Source: Lysobacter antibioticus HS124
GTDB taxonomy: Bacteria; Pseudomonadota; Gammaproteobacteria; Xanthomonadales; Xanthomonadaceae
Assembly (NCBI RefSeq): GCF_000336385.2
Contig: NZ_HG424513.1
Coordinates: 1 to 64,000, forward strand
DNA: 64,000 nt
Direction: 5' to 3'
A model generated the notes under the pieces. It had not been told where the DNA came from, searched no databases, and was given only the letters and a program-made list of their open reading frames with translations. This document shows positions 38,751 through 46,370 of this stretch, piece after piece. The translations under genes and the position numbers were made by a program. How positions within the stretch are numbered: position 1 is the stretch's first letter; each line of letters starts with the position of its first letter.

Positions 38751-38779
38751 TTGTCGCCCGTTTTGGGCTGGGCTACACT
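38751..38779 (+). promoter_or_regulatory. Candidate promoter of tRNA-Val
   Basis: TTGTCG (38751-38756), 17 bases, TACACT (38774-38779). The same hexamers precede petA. The -10 box is 40 bases before the mature tRNA. Confidence 0.5.
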
Positions 38780-38819
38780 ACGCGCCCTCGCCGGGGTGTT
38801 GATCGAAAAATACGGCGAC

Positions 38820-38894
38820 GGGCGGTTAGCTCAGCGGTAGAGCACTACCTTGACATGGTAGGGGTCACAGGTTCGAACCCTGTACCGCCCACCA
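38820..38894 (+). tRNA. tRNA-Val(GAC)
   Basis: A 75-base cloverleaf with encoded CCA. Acceptor strands GGGCGGT and ACCGCCC pair fully, the T arm is ACAGG-TTCGAAC-CCTGT, and the anticodon loop TTGACAT between CTACC and GGTAG gives GAC at 38852-38854, reading Val codons GUC and GUU. Confidence 0.97.
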
Positions 38895-38906
38895 ATTTGT
38901 TACGGC

Positions 38907-38940
38907 AACGGCGGATCTCGCAAGAGGTGCGCCGTTTTCG
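38907..38940 (+). terminator. Terminator after tRNA-Val
   Basis: AACGGCG pairs with CGCCGTT, extended by ATCTC and GAGGT around a GCAA tetraloop, followed by TTCGTTTG. It starts 13 bases after the tRNA. Confidence 0.75.
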
Positions 38941-39520
38941 TTTGTCCGCAACGCGCCGTTCGGGCGCAGGTTCTGCGTTGCCGTCGTTGAGGCGTTGGCG
39001 CCTTCGCGCGATGCGGCCGAGGGCGTATCCGGCATCGATAGGGTCGCGGCCGCGCGTCGTGCGTTCGTGTCGGGACGGCGGCGCAACCGATCGCCGCGAT
39101 CGCTGCCGTGCGCATCGCCGATGCGCGCCGTGACCGCCGCGCGCAGGCCGTCCAGGCGGCGGCCGAAGCCGCTGTGGTCCGATGCGGGCCGACAGCCTGG
39201 GGCGCCGCCGCGGCCTGGCAGACCGTCCGGCGGCGCGATTGCGGGCGGCGTCGCGGCATTCGCGCAGAACCCGCACTCGGTCGCAGAACCAAGCGCGAAA
39301 TGAACGTGCTTAACGCCGCACAAGTCGGTTTGATTGCCGATTTTGCCTTGCTGAATTTGCCGCTCCTGGCGAATTCAACTGCATGTCGCTGCGAAGAAAA
39401 ATCCGCGCTCGGCGTCGCGCGGGCGCATCCGGGCGCGCAAATCGCCGCTTGCTGGCGCGGCCGCGCTTGCGGATGCTGGTTTTGCGGCGATCCGCCGCCT
39501 TGCTAAAGGAGTAGTGGGCA
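38941..39520 (+). other. Long gene-free leader of the putative RiPP precursor
   Basis: About 580 bases between the tRNA terminator and the peptide gene. Frames across it lack family features and have skewed composition, so no gene is called. A frame beginning at 39300 (MNVLNAAQVGLIADFALLNL) has no recognisable match. The stretch 39300-39390 is much richer in A and T than its surroundings (TTGATT, GATTTTGCC, GAATTTGCC) and probably holds the promoter of the peptide gene. Confidence 0.45.
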
Positions 39521-39682
39521 ATGAGCGAACAAACCCGCCTGATCGGCCGCATGGTCGCGATCGAGTCCGAGCAGATGGAAGGCGCCGCGCAGGATGCGGC
39601 GTTCGTGGCGGCGACGACCTATCGCCGTACCAGCCCGTTCGGCGAGATCGATTCGGCCGACAACGGCGACCAGATCCCGTAA
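39521..39682 (+). CDS. Candidate graspetide (omega-ester peptide) precursor
   Basis: A 53-residue peptide with no signal peptide. The N-terminal two thirds (MSEQTRLIGRMVAIESEQME onward) would be the leader. The tail, TTYRRTSPFGEIDSADNGDQIP split at residues 32-53, has hydroxyl donors T32, T33, T37, S38 and S45, and acid acceptors E42, D44, D47 and D50. Donors precede acceptors, as in peptides cyclised by ATP-grasp ligases through side-chain ester or amide bonds. It lacks the microviridin leader motif PFFARFLE and core TxKxPSD. An AAAGGAG Shine-Dalgarno ends nine bases before the ATG. It faces the ATP-grasp gene tail to tail, with 91 bases and a bidirectional terminator between them. The precursor role is inferred from location, size and composition; an unrelated small protein is the alternative. 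Confidence 0.7.
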   Translation: MSEQTRLIGRMVAIESEQMEGAAQDAAFVAATTYRRTSPFGEIDSADNGDQIP

Positions 39683-39711
39683 TCCGGCAGCCCGGATTGC
39701 GCAGGGGAAAA

Positions 39712-39747
39712 CGGGCCGGGAGGCACTGCCTCCCGGCCCGCTTGTTT
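39712..39747. terminator. Bidirectional terminator between precursor and ATP-grasp genes
   Basis: CGGGCCGGGAGGC and GCCTCCCGGCCCG form a perfect 13-base-pair stem with loop ACT, flanked by GAAAA on the left and CTTGTTTT on the right, so it can stop transcripts arriving from either side. A second small stem (AATCCGG/CCGGATT, 39681-39698) overlaps the precursor stop codon. Confidence 0.88.
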
Positions 39748-39773
39748 TCGCCGGACGCTCGGCCCGCCGGCGC

Positions 39774-40895
39774 TCATTCGCGCATCTGGTAGGCCTGCGG
39801 CAGGGGCACGTGGCGCTGCGCGTCCGGCTCGGCCTCGCCGCGTTCGCCGCGCGATTCCCAGTAGTCGCGATAGCGGTAAGCCGGCTCGCGCCAGTCGTAG
39901 ACGAAGGCCGTGTCGCGGCTGCGGATGAACCGGACCGCGCAATCCAGCAGCTGCAGGCCGGGGTTGATCGCCTCCAGCCACATGAACTGTCCCATCTCGT
40001 TGACTTCGAGAAAGACGTAGCGGCCGTCGCGGGTGACCACGATGTCGATGCAGCCGAACACCAGCCCCATCCGCGCCATCGCCTGCAGGCAGCGCGCTTC
40101 GACCGCTTCGGGCAGCGCGTAGCGCTCGCAGCCCATGTGCTCGTCGAAGTCGTTGGCGCGCCAGTCGGTGAGGTACTGGCCCTCGCGCTGGGAATGCAGG
40201 CGCGCGGCGATCACGGTGCGCCCCATCACCGTCACCCGCAGCTCGTAGGCCTTGTCCAGCAACGGCTGGTAGATGCCCGGCGCGTTCGACAGGGCCGCGT
40301 CCTGACGCAGCAATTCGTCGGTCAACGGAGTGGTGAACGTGCCCCAGACCTTGTCGTCGCTGATCCAGGAGGCGGCGGTGATCGGCTTGTAGATCGCGCG
40401 GCCGCCATGCTCGCGGTAAAAGGCGCGGATCGCCTCGGGATCGTTGGAGATCAGCGTCGGCGGGGTGTCCAGCCCGACCGCGGCGGCGTGGTGCAATTGC
40501 ACCGCCTTGCGGTCGGCCAGCGACTTGGCCTGCACCGGATTGATCCAGAAGCGCTCGCGCTGCGCATCGAGCAGATTGATCGCCGCGCGCACGAACTCGG
40601 TGGATTCGCGCTGGGCGAACAGGACGTCGGCCGGATGCAACTGCGCCGAGGCCTCGGGTTGATACCAGCGGCGCAACCACACCGTATCGACGTCGGCGGT
40701 GTCGAAGTCGCAGCCGTGGCGCAGGCAGTGCAGGCAGATCGAGCCGGTGCCGCCGCCGGTGCGCAGGCTGACGCCGTGCTTCTGCGGATAGTCGTGGGTG
40801 TACCAGACGTGCACGCGTTCGCCTTCGTTCTCCAACGCCCAGGCCACCGAGCGGGCGTGGATGTCCCACGGATCGGAGACAATCAATGTCGTCAT
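39774..40895 (-). CDS. ATP-grasp ligase, graspetide macrocyclase-like (MvdD/MvdC family)
   Basis: A 373-residue ATP-grasp protein resembling microviridin-type ligases. The pre-ATP-grasp part starts TLIVSDPWDIHARSVAWALE and VHVWYTHDYPQ, as in MvdD-type enzymes. The ATP-grasp core has NPVQAKSLADRKAVQLHHAA, AIYKPI (Lys170), and the Mg-binding end GCIDIVVTRDGRYVFLEVNE (D284, E297, N299) followed by MGQFMWLE. That EVNxxGQFxWLE phrase is characteristic of this group and not of RimK or D-Ala ligases. An unusual cysteine set, C54, C57 and C62, lies in the N-terminal domain. A GAAGGAAG Shine-Dalgarno precedes the start. It is 11 bases downstream of an ABC exporter gene. It would join Thr/Ser (or Lys) side chains to Asp/Glu in the peptide encoded next door; that substrate link is inferred. 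Confidence 0.85.
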   Translation of the reverse strand: MTTLIVSDPWDIHARSVAWALENEGERVHVWYTHDYPQKHGVSLRTGGGTGSICLHCLRHGCDFDTADVDTVWLRRWYQPEASAQLHPADVLFAQRESTEFVRAAINLLDAQRERFWINPVQAKSLADRKAVQLHHAAAVGLDTPPTLISNDPEAIRAFYREHGGRAIYKPITAASWISDDKVWGTFTTPLTDELLRQDAALSNAPGIYQPLLDKAYELRVTVMGRTVIAARLHSQREGQYLTDWRANDFDEHMGCERYALPEAVEARCLQAMARMGLVFGCIDIVVTRDGRYVFLEVNEMGQFMWLEAINPGLQLLDCAVRFIRSRDTAFVYDWREPAYRYRDYWESRGERGEAEPDAQRHVPLPQAYQMRE

Positions 40896-40906
40896 GTGCG
40901 CTTCCT

Positions 40907-42763
40907 TCAGTCGGTGAGGGCGGGAGTCGGGATCGGTTCGGGAGCGTCGGCATCCGCGGCGCTGGCGTCGTCCGCGTCGTGCGCGGGCGCGCCGCGCTGC
41001 TGCATCGCCCACAGCGCCGCGTAGCGGCCGCCGGCGGCGAGCAACCCGGCGTGGTCGCCGCGCTCGACGATGCGGCCGGCGTCCAGCACCACGATCTGGT
41101 CGGCATCGATCACGGTCGACAGGCGATGGGCGATCACCAGCGCGGTGCGGCCCTGCGCGGCCTGGCGCAATTCGCGCTGGATCTCGCTCTCGGTGTGCGC
41201 GTCCAGCGCCGAGGTGGCTTCGTCGAAGATCAGGATCGCCGGCCGCTTGAGCAGAGTGCGGGCGATGGCGATGCGCTGTTTCTCGCCGCCGGAGAGCTTC
41301 AGCCCGCGCTCGCCCACGCCGGTGTCGTAGCCTTGCGGCAGGGCCTGGATGAAGTCGTGGATGCGCGCGGCGCGCGCGGCCTCCAGGATCTCCTCGCGGC
41401 TGGCGTCGGGGCGGCCGTAGGCGATGTTGTAGTACAACGATTCGTTGAACAGCACGGTGTCCTGCGGCACCACGCCGATGCGCTGCCGCAGCGAATCGAC
41501 GGCCACCTCGCGCAGATCCTGGCCGTCGACCAGCACCCGTCCGCCGTCCGGGTCGTAGTGGCGGTACAGCAGCCGCGCCAGGGTCGATTTGCCGGCGCCG
41601 GTGCTGCCCACCACCGCCAGAGTGCGGCCGCTGGGGATGGTCAGGTCGATGCCGGCGAGGATCTCGCGTTCGCCGTAGCGGAAACGCACGTCCTCGAACC
41701 GTACCTCGCCGCCGGCCACGCGCAGCGGCGGGGCGCCGGGCCGGTCGCGCACCTCCACCGGTTCGTCGAGCAGGGCGAACATCCGCTCCAGGTTGGCCAG
41801 CATTTGCTTGCCTTCGCGGTAGATCACGCCCAGGTAGCTCAGCGGCGCGGCCATCTGCAGCAGGTAGGCGTTGACCAGGACCAGGTCGCCCAGGCTCATG
41901 CGGCCGTCGGCCACGCCGGCGGCGGCGCGCCACAGCAGCGCGGTCAGGCCCACGGCGATGATCGCCGCCTGGCCGATGCCCATCAGCGACGCCGCCTTCA
42001 GGCTCTTGACCGCGGTGTCTTCCAGCTCGCGCAGGCGCTGGTCGAAGCGACGGGCTTCGAAGGCTTCGTTGTTGAAGTACTTGACGGTTTCGTAGTTGAG
42101 CAGCGAATCCACCGAGCCGGCGCTGGCCTCGGTATTGGCCTGGTTCATTTGCCGGTACCAGCGCAGCCGCCATTCGGTCATGCGGTAGGTGAAGGCCAGA
42201 TACGTCGCCAGCGTTGCCAAGGTGATCGCGGCGAAGGACAAGTCGTAGCCGGCGACCAGGATGGCGACGATCAGCGCCAGCTCGACCAGGGTCGGCACCA
42301 CCATGTAGAGCAGGGTGTCGAGCAGTTCGGAGATCGAGCCCATGCCGCGCTCCAGGTCGCGGCCGACCGCGCCGGTGCGGCGGTCGAGGTGGAAGCGCAG
42401 GCTCAGCGCGTGCAGGTGCGCGAACACGCGCAGGCCGACCTCGCGCGAACTGCGCGCCAGCACCCGCGCGAAGATGATCGTGCGCAGTTCCTGCAACAGC
42501 GAGGAGGCCAGCCGCAGCGCGCCGTAGGCCATCAGCAGCGCGGCCGGCACGGTCAACGCGGTCGGCTGCTGGCCGAGCGCGTCGATCAGTTGCTTGAGCA
42601 GCAGCGGCAGTCCTACCAGGGCCAGCTTGGTGCCCAGCACCAGCGCCAGGCCCAGCAGGACCCGGCCGCGGTAGTGCCACAGCGTCGGCAGCAGCCGCCG
42701 CAGCACGGCCAGGGCGGAGCCGCTGGCGGTCGGCGCGGCGGAGGAGGGGGCGGCGTCGCTCAT
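40907..42763 (-). CDS. ABC half-transporter, Atm1/HMT1 type
   Basis: A 618-residue exporter with an N-terminal six-helix membrane domain (about 30-320) and a C-terminal ATPase (about 360-590). Walker A is GSTGAGKST, the signature [10 protein letters not shown], Walker [14 protein letters not shown] and the H-loop IAHRLST. The phrase [21 protein letters not shown] is the hallmark of the Atm1/ABCB7 group, whose members export glutathione-linked sulfur compounds or metals. There is no N-terminal C39 peptidase domain, so it cannot itself cut a double-glycine leader. It lies directly before the ATP-grasp gene on the same strand and is probably the exporter of the modified peptide, though a housekeeping Atm1 role is possible. 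No strong Shine-Dalgarno precedes the ATG at 42763. Confidence 0.9.
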   Translation of the reverse strand: MSDAAPSSAAPTASGSALAVLRRLLPTLWHYRGRVLLGLALVLGTKLALVGLPLLLKQLIDALGQQPTALTVPAALLMAYGALRLASSLLQELRTIIFARVLARSSREVGLRVFAHLHALSLRFHLDRRTGAVGRDLERGMGSISELLDTLLYMVVPTLVELALIVAILVAGYDLSFAAITLATLATYLAFTYRMTEWRLRWYRQMNQANTEASAGSVDSLLNYETVKYFNNEAFEARRFDQRLRELEDTAVKSLKAASLMGIGQAAIIAVGLTALLWRAAAGVADGRMSLGDLVLVNAYLLQMAAPLSYLGVIYREGKQMLANLERMFALLDEPVEVRDRPGAPPLRVAGGEVRFEDVRFRYGEREILAGIDLTIPSGRTLAVVGSTGAGKSTLARLLYRHYDPDGGRVLVDGQDLREVAVDSLRQRIGVVPQDTVLFNESLYYNIAYGRPDASREEILEAARAARIHDFIQALPQGYDTGVGERGLKLSGGEKQRIAIARTLLKRPAILIFDEATSALDAHTESEIQRELRQAAQGRTALVIAHRLSTVIDADQIVVLDAGRIVERGDHAGLLAAGGRYAALWAMQQRGAPAHDADDASAADADAPEPIPTPALTD

Positions 42764-43056
42764 CGGCCGCCGCGGTGCGAGCGCAGAGGGCGGGCATCGG
42801 CGCGGCGCGGAAGCCCCCGAGCCGCCCGATCGCGACGATCGCCGGTTCGGGGGGCGCCACGGCGGGCGGACCGCCCAAGGCTTCGGCCGCCGGCGGAAAC
42901 CGGTGCCGAAGCTGCTCCGCAGCCGCGCGCAGCGCGGCCGGCTTCCCTGATTTCCATCACGTCCCCACGCAGATGGCGTCCTTGAAGCGCACACGGTACC
43001 GCAGCCGCGCGCGATTCCCATGTGCGCCCCGTCGCGGTCTCGCGGGCGACGGACGG
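42764..43056. other. Gene-free region between divergent ABC and thrS units
   Basis: About 290 bases (610 in total up to thrS) without a supported gene. The plus-strand frame across it (42775-43377) has proline/arginine-rich composition and no family features. It must contain the promoter of the ABC/ATP-grasp operon, but no clear -35/-10 pair was picked out. Confidence 0.5.
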
Positions 43057-43086
43057 TTGACTTGGCCCCGTCCCGTCCCCAACTAT
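43057..43086 (+). promoter_or_regulatory. Candidate promoter of thrS
   Basis: TTGACT (43057-43062), 18 bases, AACTAT (43081-43086); TATTAC at 43084 is an alternative -10. It lies about 80 bases before the putative leader peptide and 290 bases before thrS. Confidence 0.45.
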
Positions 43087-43163
43087 TACCGGCGACGACG
43101 CGGCATCCGGCCGCGTCCGCGACAGAAGGTGGCCCGCGCCAACCCGCCGGCCGAGCGTGCGAC

Positions 43164-43190
43164 ATGGACACTACCCGCGCCCATCGCTGA
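43164..43190 (+). CDS. Possible threonine leader peptide (MDTTRAHR)
   Basis: An eight-codon frame with two adjacent Thr codons (ACT ACC) followed 25 bases later by an intrinsic terminator and then thrS. This is the order of an amino-acid attenuator: stalling at Thr codons when charged tRNA-Thr is low would favour read-through. The weak ribosome site (GAG seven bases upstream), the small number of Thr codons and the lack of a worked-out antiterminator keep confidence modest. Confidence 0.35.
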   Translation: MDTTRAHR

Positions 43191-43215
43191 CCCCGCGCAG
43201 GCCCCGCTCACGCAG

Positions 43216-43236
43216 GCGCCCTCGCGGCGCTTTTTT
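43216..43236 (+). terminator. Intrinsic terminator in the thrS leader (attenuator candidate)
   Basis: GCGCC pairs with GGCGC around CTCGC and is followed by six T residues. It lies between the thrS promoter candidate and thrS with no complete gene ahead of it, so its most likely use is premature termination of the thrS transcript. Confidence 0.55.
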
Positions 43237-43373
43237 CTTGTCCGAAGCACCGGATTCCCCGATTTTCCCGCAGCGGCGGCGTCATCCGCGACCGCGCTCC
43301 CGCCCCGACTATCCGGCTGGGGCGCGATGCTCCACGCCGCCCCTGTGAGCCAGATTTCCAAGCCTACGAAGCC

Positions 43374-45275
43374 ATGATCGCCATTACCCTTCCCGACGGC
43401 AGCCGCCGCGAATTCGACCACCCCGTTTCGGTCATGGAGGTCGCCGCCTCGATCGGCGCCGGCCTGGCCAAGGCCACCGTCGCCGGCGAAGTCGACGGCA
43501 AGCTGGTCGATGCCAGCGACCGCATCGACCACGACGCCAAGCTGCGCATCATCACCCCCAAGGACCCCGAGGGCGTCGAGATCATCCGCCACTCCTGCGC
43601 CCACCTGGTCGGCCACGCGGTCAAGCAGCTGTACCCGACCGCGAAGATGGTGATCGGCCCGGTGATCGACGAGGGCTTTTATTACGACATCTGGTACGAG
43701 CGCCCGTTCACTCCGGACGACCTGGCCGCGATCGAGAAGCGCATGGTCGAGCTGATCGACAAGGACTACGACGTGATCAAGAAGGTCACGCCGCGCGACG
43801 AGGTGATCGCGGTGTTCGCCTCGCGCGGCGAGGACTACAAGCTGCGCCTGGTCGAGGACATGCCCGACGAGAAGGCGATGGGCCTGTACTACCACGAGGA
43901 ATACGTCGACATGTGCCGCGGCCCGCACGTGCCGAACACGCGTTTCCTCAAGGCCTTCAAGCTGACCCGCATCTCCGGCGCGTACTGGCGCGGCGACTCC
44001 AAGAACGAGCAGCTGCAGCGCGTCTACGGCACCGCCTGGGCCGACAAGAAGCAGCTGTCCGCCTACATCCAGCGCATCGAGGAAGCCGAGAAGCGCGACC
44101 ACCGCAAGATCGGCAAGCAGCAGGACCTGTTCCACCTGCAGGAAGAGGCGCCGGGCCTGGTGTTCTGGCACCCCAAGGGCTGGTCGATCTGGCAGGTGGT
44201 CGAGCAGTACATGCGCCGGGTCTACCGCGACAGCGGCTATGGCGAAGTGCGTTGCCCGCAGATCCTGGACGTGTCGCTGTGGCAGAAGTCCGGCCACTGG
44301 GACAACTACAAGGAGAACATGTTCTTCACCGAGTCGGAGAAGCGCACCTACGCGGTCAAGCCGATGAACTGCCCGGGCCATGTGCAGGTGTTCAACCAGG
44401 GCCTGCACAGCTATCGCGACCTGCCGATCCGCTACGGCGAGTTCGGCTCCTGCCATCGCAACGAGCCTTCCGGCGCGTTGCACGGCATCTTGCGCGTGCG
44501 CGGTTTCACCCAGGACGACGGCCACATCTTCTGCCTGGAAGACCAGATCGAGTCCGAGGTCACCGCCTTCCACCGCCAGGCCCTGGCGGTCTACGCCGAC
44601 TTCGGCTTCGAAGACATCCAGATCAAGATCGCCCTGCGCCCCGAGTCGCGCCTGGGCGACGACGCCACCTGGGACAAGGCCGAGGCCGCGCTGCGCAGCG
44701 CCCTGTCGGCCTGCGGGGTGGAGTGGCAGGAGCTGCCGGGCGAGGGCGCCTTCTACGGCCCCAAGATCGAGTACCACCTCAAAGACGCGATCGGCCGCAC
44801 CTGGCAGTTGGGCACCATGCAGGTCGACTTCATGATGCCGGGCCGGCTCGGCGCCGAGTACGTGGACGAGAACAGCCAGCGCCGCACCCCGGTCATGCTG
44901 CACCGGGCCATCGTCGGCTCGATGGAGCGCTTCATCGGCATCCTGATCGAGCACCACGCCGGCCAGTTCCCGGCCTGGCTGGCCCCGGTCCAGGCGGTGG
45001 CGATGAACATCACCGACGCCCAGGGCGATTATGTGGAGGACGTCCGGAAACTCCTTGCAAATCAAGGGTTCCGGGTTGAGGCCGATTTGCGGAACGAAAA
45101 AATCGGCTATAAGATTCGCGAGCACACGCTGCAGCGCGTGCCGTACCTGCTCGTGGCCGGCGACCGCGAGAAGGAAAATGGCATGATCGCGGTGCGGACG
45201 CGGGGTGGGGAAGACCTGGGGACGATGACCGTCGCCGAGTTCGCCTCGCGTTTGAAGGCCGAGAAGGCCGGCTAA
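43374..45275 (+). CDS. thrS: Threonyl-tRNA synthetase
   Basis: A 633-residue class II ThrRS. The N-terminal TGS domain (1-62) is followed by the editing domain with [16 protein letters not shown] and CRGPHVPNT (zinc-type editing HxxxH and CxxxH). The catalytic core holds [10 protein letters not shown], the class II motif 2 [19 protein letters not shown]-type segment ([16 protein letters not shown]) and motif 3 near [19 protein letters not shown]. The anticodon-binding domain ends the protein. It begins the translation operon thrS-infC-rpmI-rplT. Regulation by a leader attenuator is possible. Confidence 0.97.
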   Translation: MIAITLPDGSRREFDHPVSVMEVAASIGAGLAKATVAGEVDGKLVDASDRIDHDAKLRIITPKDPEGVEIIRHSCAHLVGHAVKQLYPTAKMVIGPVIDEGFYYDIWYERPFTPDDLAAIEKRMVELIDKDYDVIKKVTPRDEVIAVFASRGEDYKLRLVEDMPDEKAMGLYYHEEYVDMCRGPHVPNTRFLKAFKLTRISGAYWRGDSKNEQLQRVYGTAWADKKQLSAYIQRIEEAEKRDHRKIGKQQDLFHLQEEAPGLVFWHPKGWSIWQVVEQYMRRVYRDSGYGEVRCPQILDVSLWQKSGHWDNYKENMFFTESEKRTYAVKPMNCPGHVQVFNQGLHSYRDLPIRYGEFGSCHRNEPSGALHGILRVRGFTQDDGHIFCLEDQIESEVTAFHRQALAVYADFGFEDIQIKIALRPESRLGDDATWDKAEAALRSALSACGVEWQELPGEGAFYGPKIEYHLKDAIGRTWQLGTMQVDFMMPGRLGAEYVDENSQRRTPVMLHRAIVGSMERFIGILIEHHAGQFPAWLAPVQAVAMNITDAQGDYVEDVRKLLANQGFRVEADLRNEKIGYKIREHTLQRVPYLLVAGDREKENGMIAVRTRGGEDLGTMTVAEFASRLKAEKAG

Positions 45276-45297
45276 AGCCGCGCGCAGCCCGTATACC

Positions 45298-45322
45298 CCG
45301 TCCCGGCACGAGCCCGGGACGG
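45298..45322 (+). other. Hairpin between thrS and infC
   Basis: CCGTCCCGG and CCGGGACGG form a nine-base-pair stem with loop CACGAGC in the 72-base gap. No T run follows, so it may modulate read-through or message processing rather than terminate. Confidence 0.4.
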
Positions 45323-45347
45323 CCTGAGCCACCTTGGAGATCCAACA

Positions 45348-45872
45348 ATCAGTACCCCCGAGAAGCCGAATCGAAAGAACCAGGAAATCCGCGTACCGCG
45401 CGTGCGCGTGATCGGCAGCGATGGCGAGATGATCGGCGTGCTCACGCGCGACGAAGCCCTGCGCATGGCCGAAGAGGAAGACCTGGATCTGGTCGAAATC
45501 CAGCCGAATGCCGATCCGCCGGTCTGCAAGATCATGGATTTCGGCAAATTCCGCTTCGAGCAGCAGAAAAAGGCCAACGAGGCCAAGAAGAAGCAGAAGC
45601 AGGTCGAGATCAAGGAGCTCAAGTTCCGTCCCGTCACCGACGAGGGCGACTACCAGATCAAGCTGCGCAACATGCGCCGCTTCCTGGAAGAGGGCGACAA
45701 GGTCAAGGTCAACATCCGTTTCCGCGGCCGCGAAATGAGCCACCAGGAGCTCGGTCGCGAGATGGCGGCGCGGATCGAGGCCGACCTGGGCGAGGACATC
45801 GTGGTCGAATCGCGTCCGCGCCTGGAAGGGCGGCAGATGGTCATGATGATCGCCCCGAAGAAGAAGCAGTAA
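45348..45872 (+). CDS. infC: Translation initiation factor IF-3, with AUC start codon
   Basis: A 174-residue IF-3. The N-domain ([39 protein letters not shown]), the lysine-rich linker ([12 protein letters not shown]) and the C-domain (EIKELKFRP through MMIAPKKK) are all present. No ATG, GTG or TTG gives a full N-terminus; the first ATG in frame (45402 region) would remove about 18 residues. ATC at 45348 sits eight bases after GGAG and gives [20 protein letters not shown] as the N-terminus, the usual family length. E. coli infC likewise uses a rare AUU codon, through which IF-3 represses its own translation; the same control is inferred here. Confidence 0.93.
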   Translation: MSTPEKPNRKNQEIRVPRVRVIGSDGEMIGVLTRDEALRMAEEEDLDLVEIQPNADPPVCKIMDFGKFRFEQQKKANEAKKKQKQVEIKELKFRPVTDEGDYQIKLRNMRRFLEEGDKVKVNIRFRGREMSHQELGREMAARIEADLGEDIVVESRPRLEGRQMVMMIAPKKKQ

Positions 45873-45958
45873 GCGCCCGGCCCCGGTGCGGGGCGGGCCC
45901 GCGCGCCGCCGGGGCGACCCGGCGGGCGGCGCCAATCGACTGATTTCCTTCGAAATAT

Positions 45959-45987
45959 TTGCAAGCCCGGCGCCCAGGCCGCATACT
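45959..45987 (+). promoter_or_regulatory. Candidate internal promoter of rpmI-rplT
   Basis: TTGCAA (45959-45964), 17 bases, CATACT (45982-45987), lying in a relatively A+T-rich patch in the 288-base gap between infC and rpmI. Confidence 0.45.
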
Positions 45988-46015
45988 ATGCGGCCCGGTT
46001 CGCCGGGTTTGTTGT

Positions 46016-46135
46016 ATGCAAGTTCACGGACCTGTCGTGGATTCGTTTCAGATCAACGACTTACAAGCCGGCAAGGGCAGGACGGAAAGAGTGGCCGGGC
46101 GCGTCAGCGCCGCAAGCCACCGCCCAGGCCAGTGA
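46016..46135 (+). CDS. Possible 39-residue leader ORF before rpmI
   Basis: ATG at 46016 opens a 39-codon frame ([20 protein letters not shown], then a basic tail) ending at TGA 46133-46135, 25 bases before rpmI. It shows no known family. It could be a translated leader, or it could be part of a structured mRNA leader through which L20 represses its own operon, as known in E. coli. Evidence that it is translated is weak. Confidence 0.25.
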   Translation: MQVHGPVVDSFQINDLQAGKGRTERVAGRVSAASHRPGQ

Positions 46136-46160
46136 CATAAACCTCCGAAAGGACATCGCA

Positions 46161-46358
46161 ATGCCCAAGATCAAGACCAATCGGGCGGCGGCCAAGCGCT
46201 TCCGGAAGACCGCTTCCGGCAAGTACAAGTGCGGCCACGCCAACAAGAGCCACATCCTCACCAAGAAGGCGACCAAGCGGAAGCGCAACCTGCGGCAGAC
46301 GAACCATGTTCGCGCCGAGGACGCCGGCCGTCTGGACCGCATGCTTCCGTATTTGTGA
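46161..46358 (+). CDS. rpmI: 50S ribosomal protein L35
   Basis: A 65-residue highly basic protein, [20 protein letters not shown] through [16 protein letters not shown], with the standard L35 length and order. The gene follows GAAAGGACATCGC-type ribosome site and is 12 bases before rplT, the universal rpmI-rplT pair. Confidence 0.98.
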   Translation: MPKIKTNRAAAKRFRKTASGKYKCGHANKSHILTKKATKRKRNLRQTNHVRAEDAGRLDRMLPYL

Positions 46359-46370
46359 GGAGACTGAAAA

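Noticed and set aside
38995-39303. 102-residue plus-strand ORF upstream of the candidate precursor
   Set aside because: Arg/Pro/Ala-rich, no ribosome site, no family; typical random frame in GC-rich DNA.
39300-39506. ORF starting MNVLNAAQVGLIADF as a second precursor
   Set aside because: No acid-rich tail or repeated Thr/Ser core, weak start site; more likely promoter and leader sequence.
42775-43377. 200-residue ORF upstream of thrS
   Set aside because: Composition is atypical for protein, it crosses the thrS promoter and terminator, and no domain is seen.
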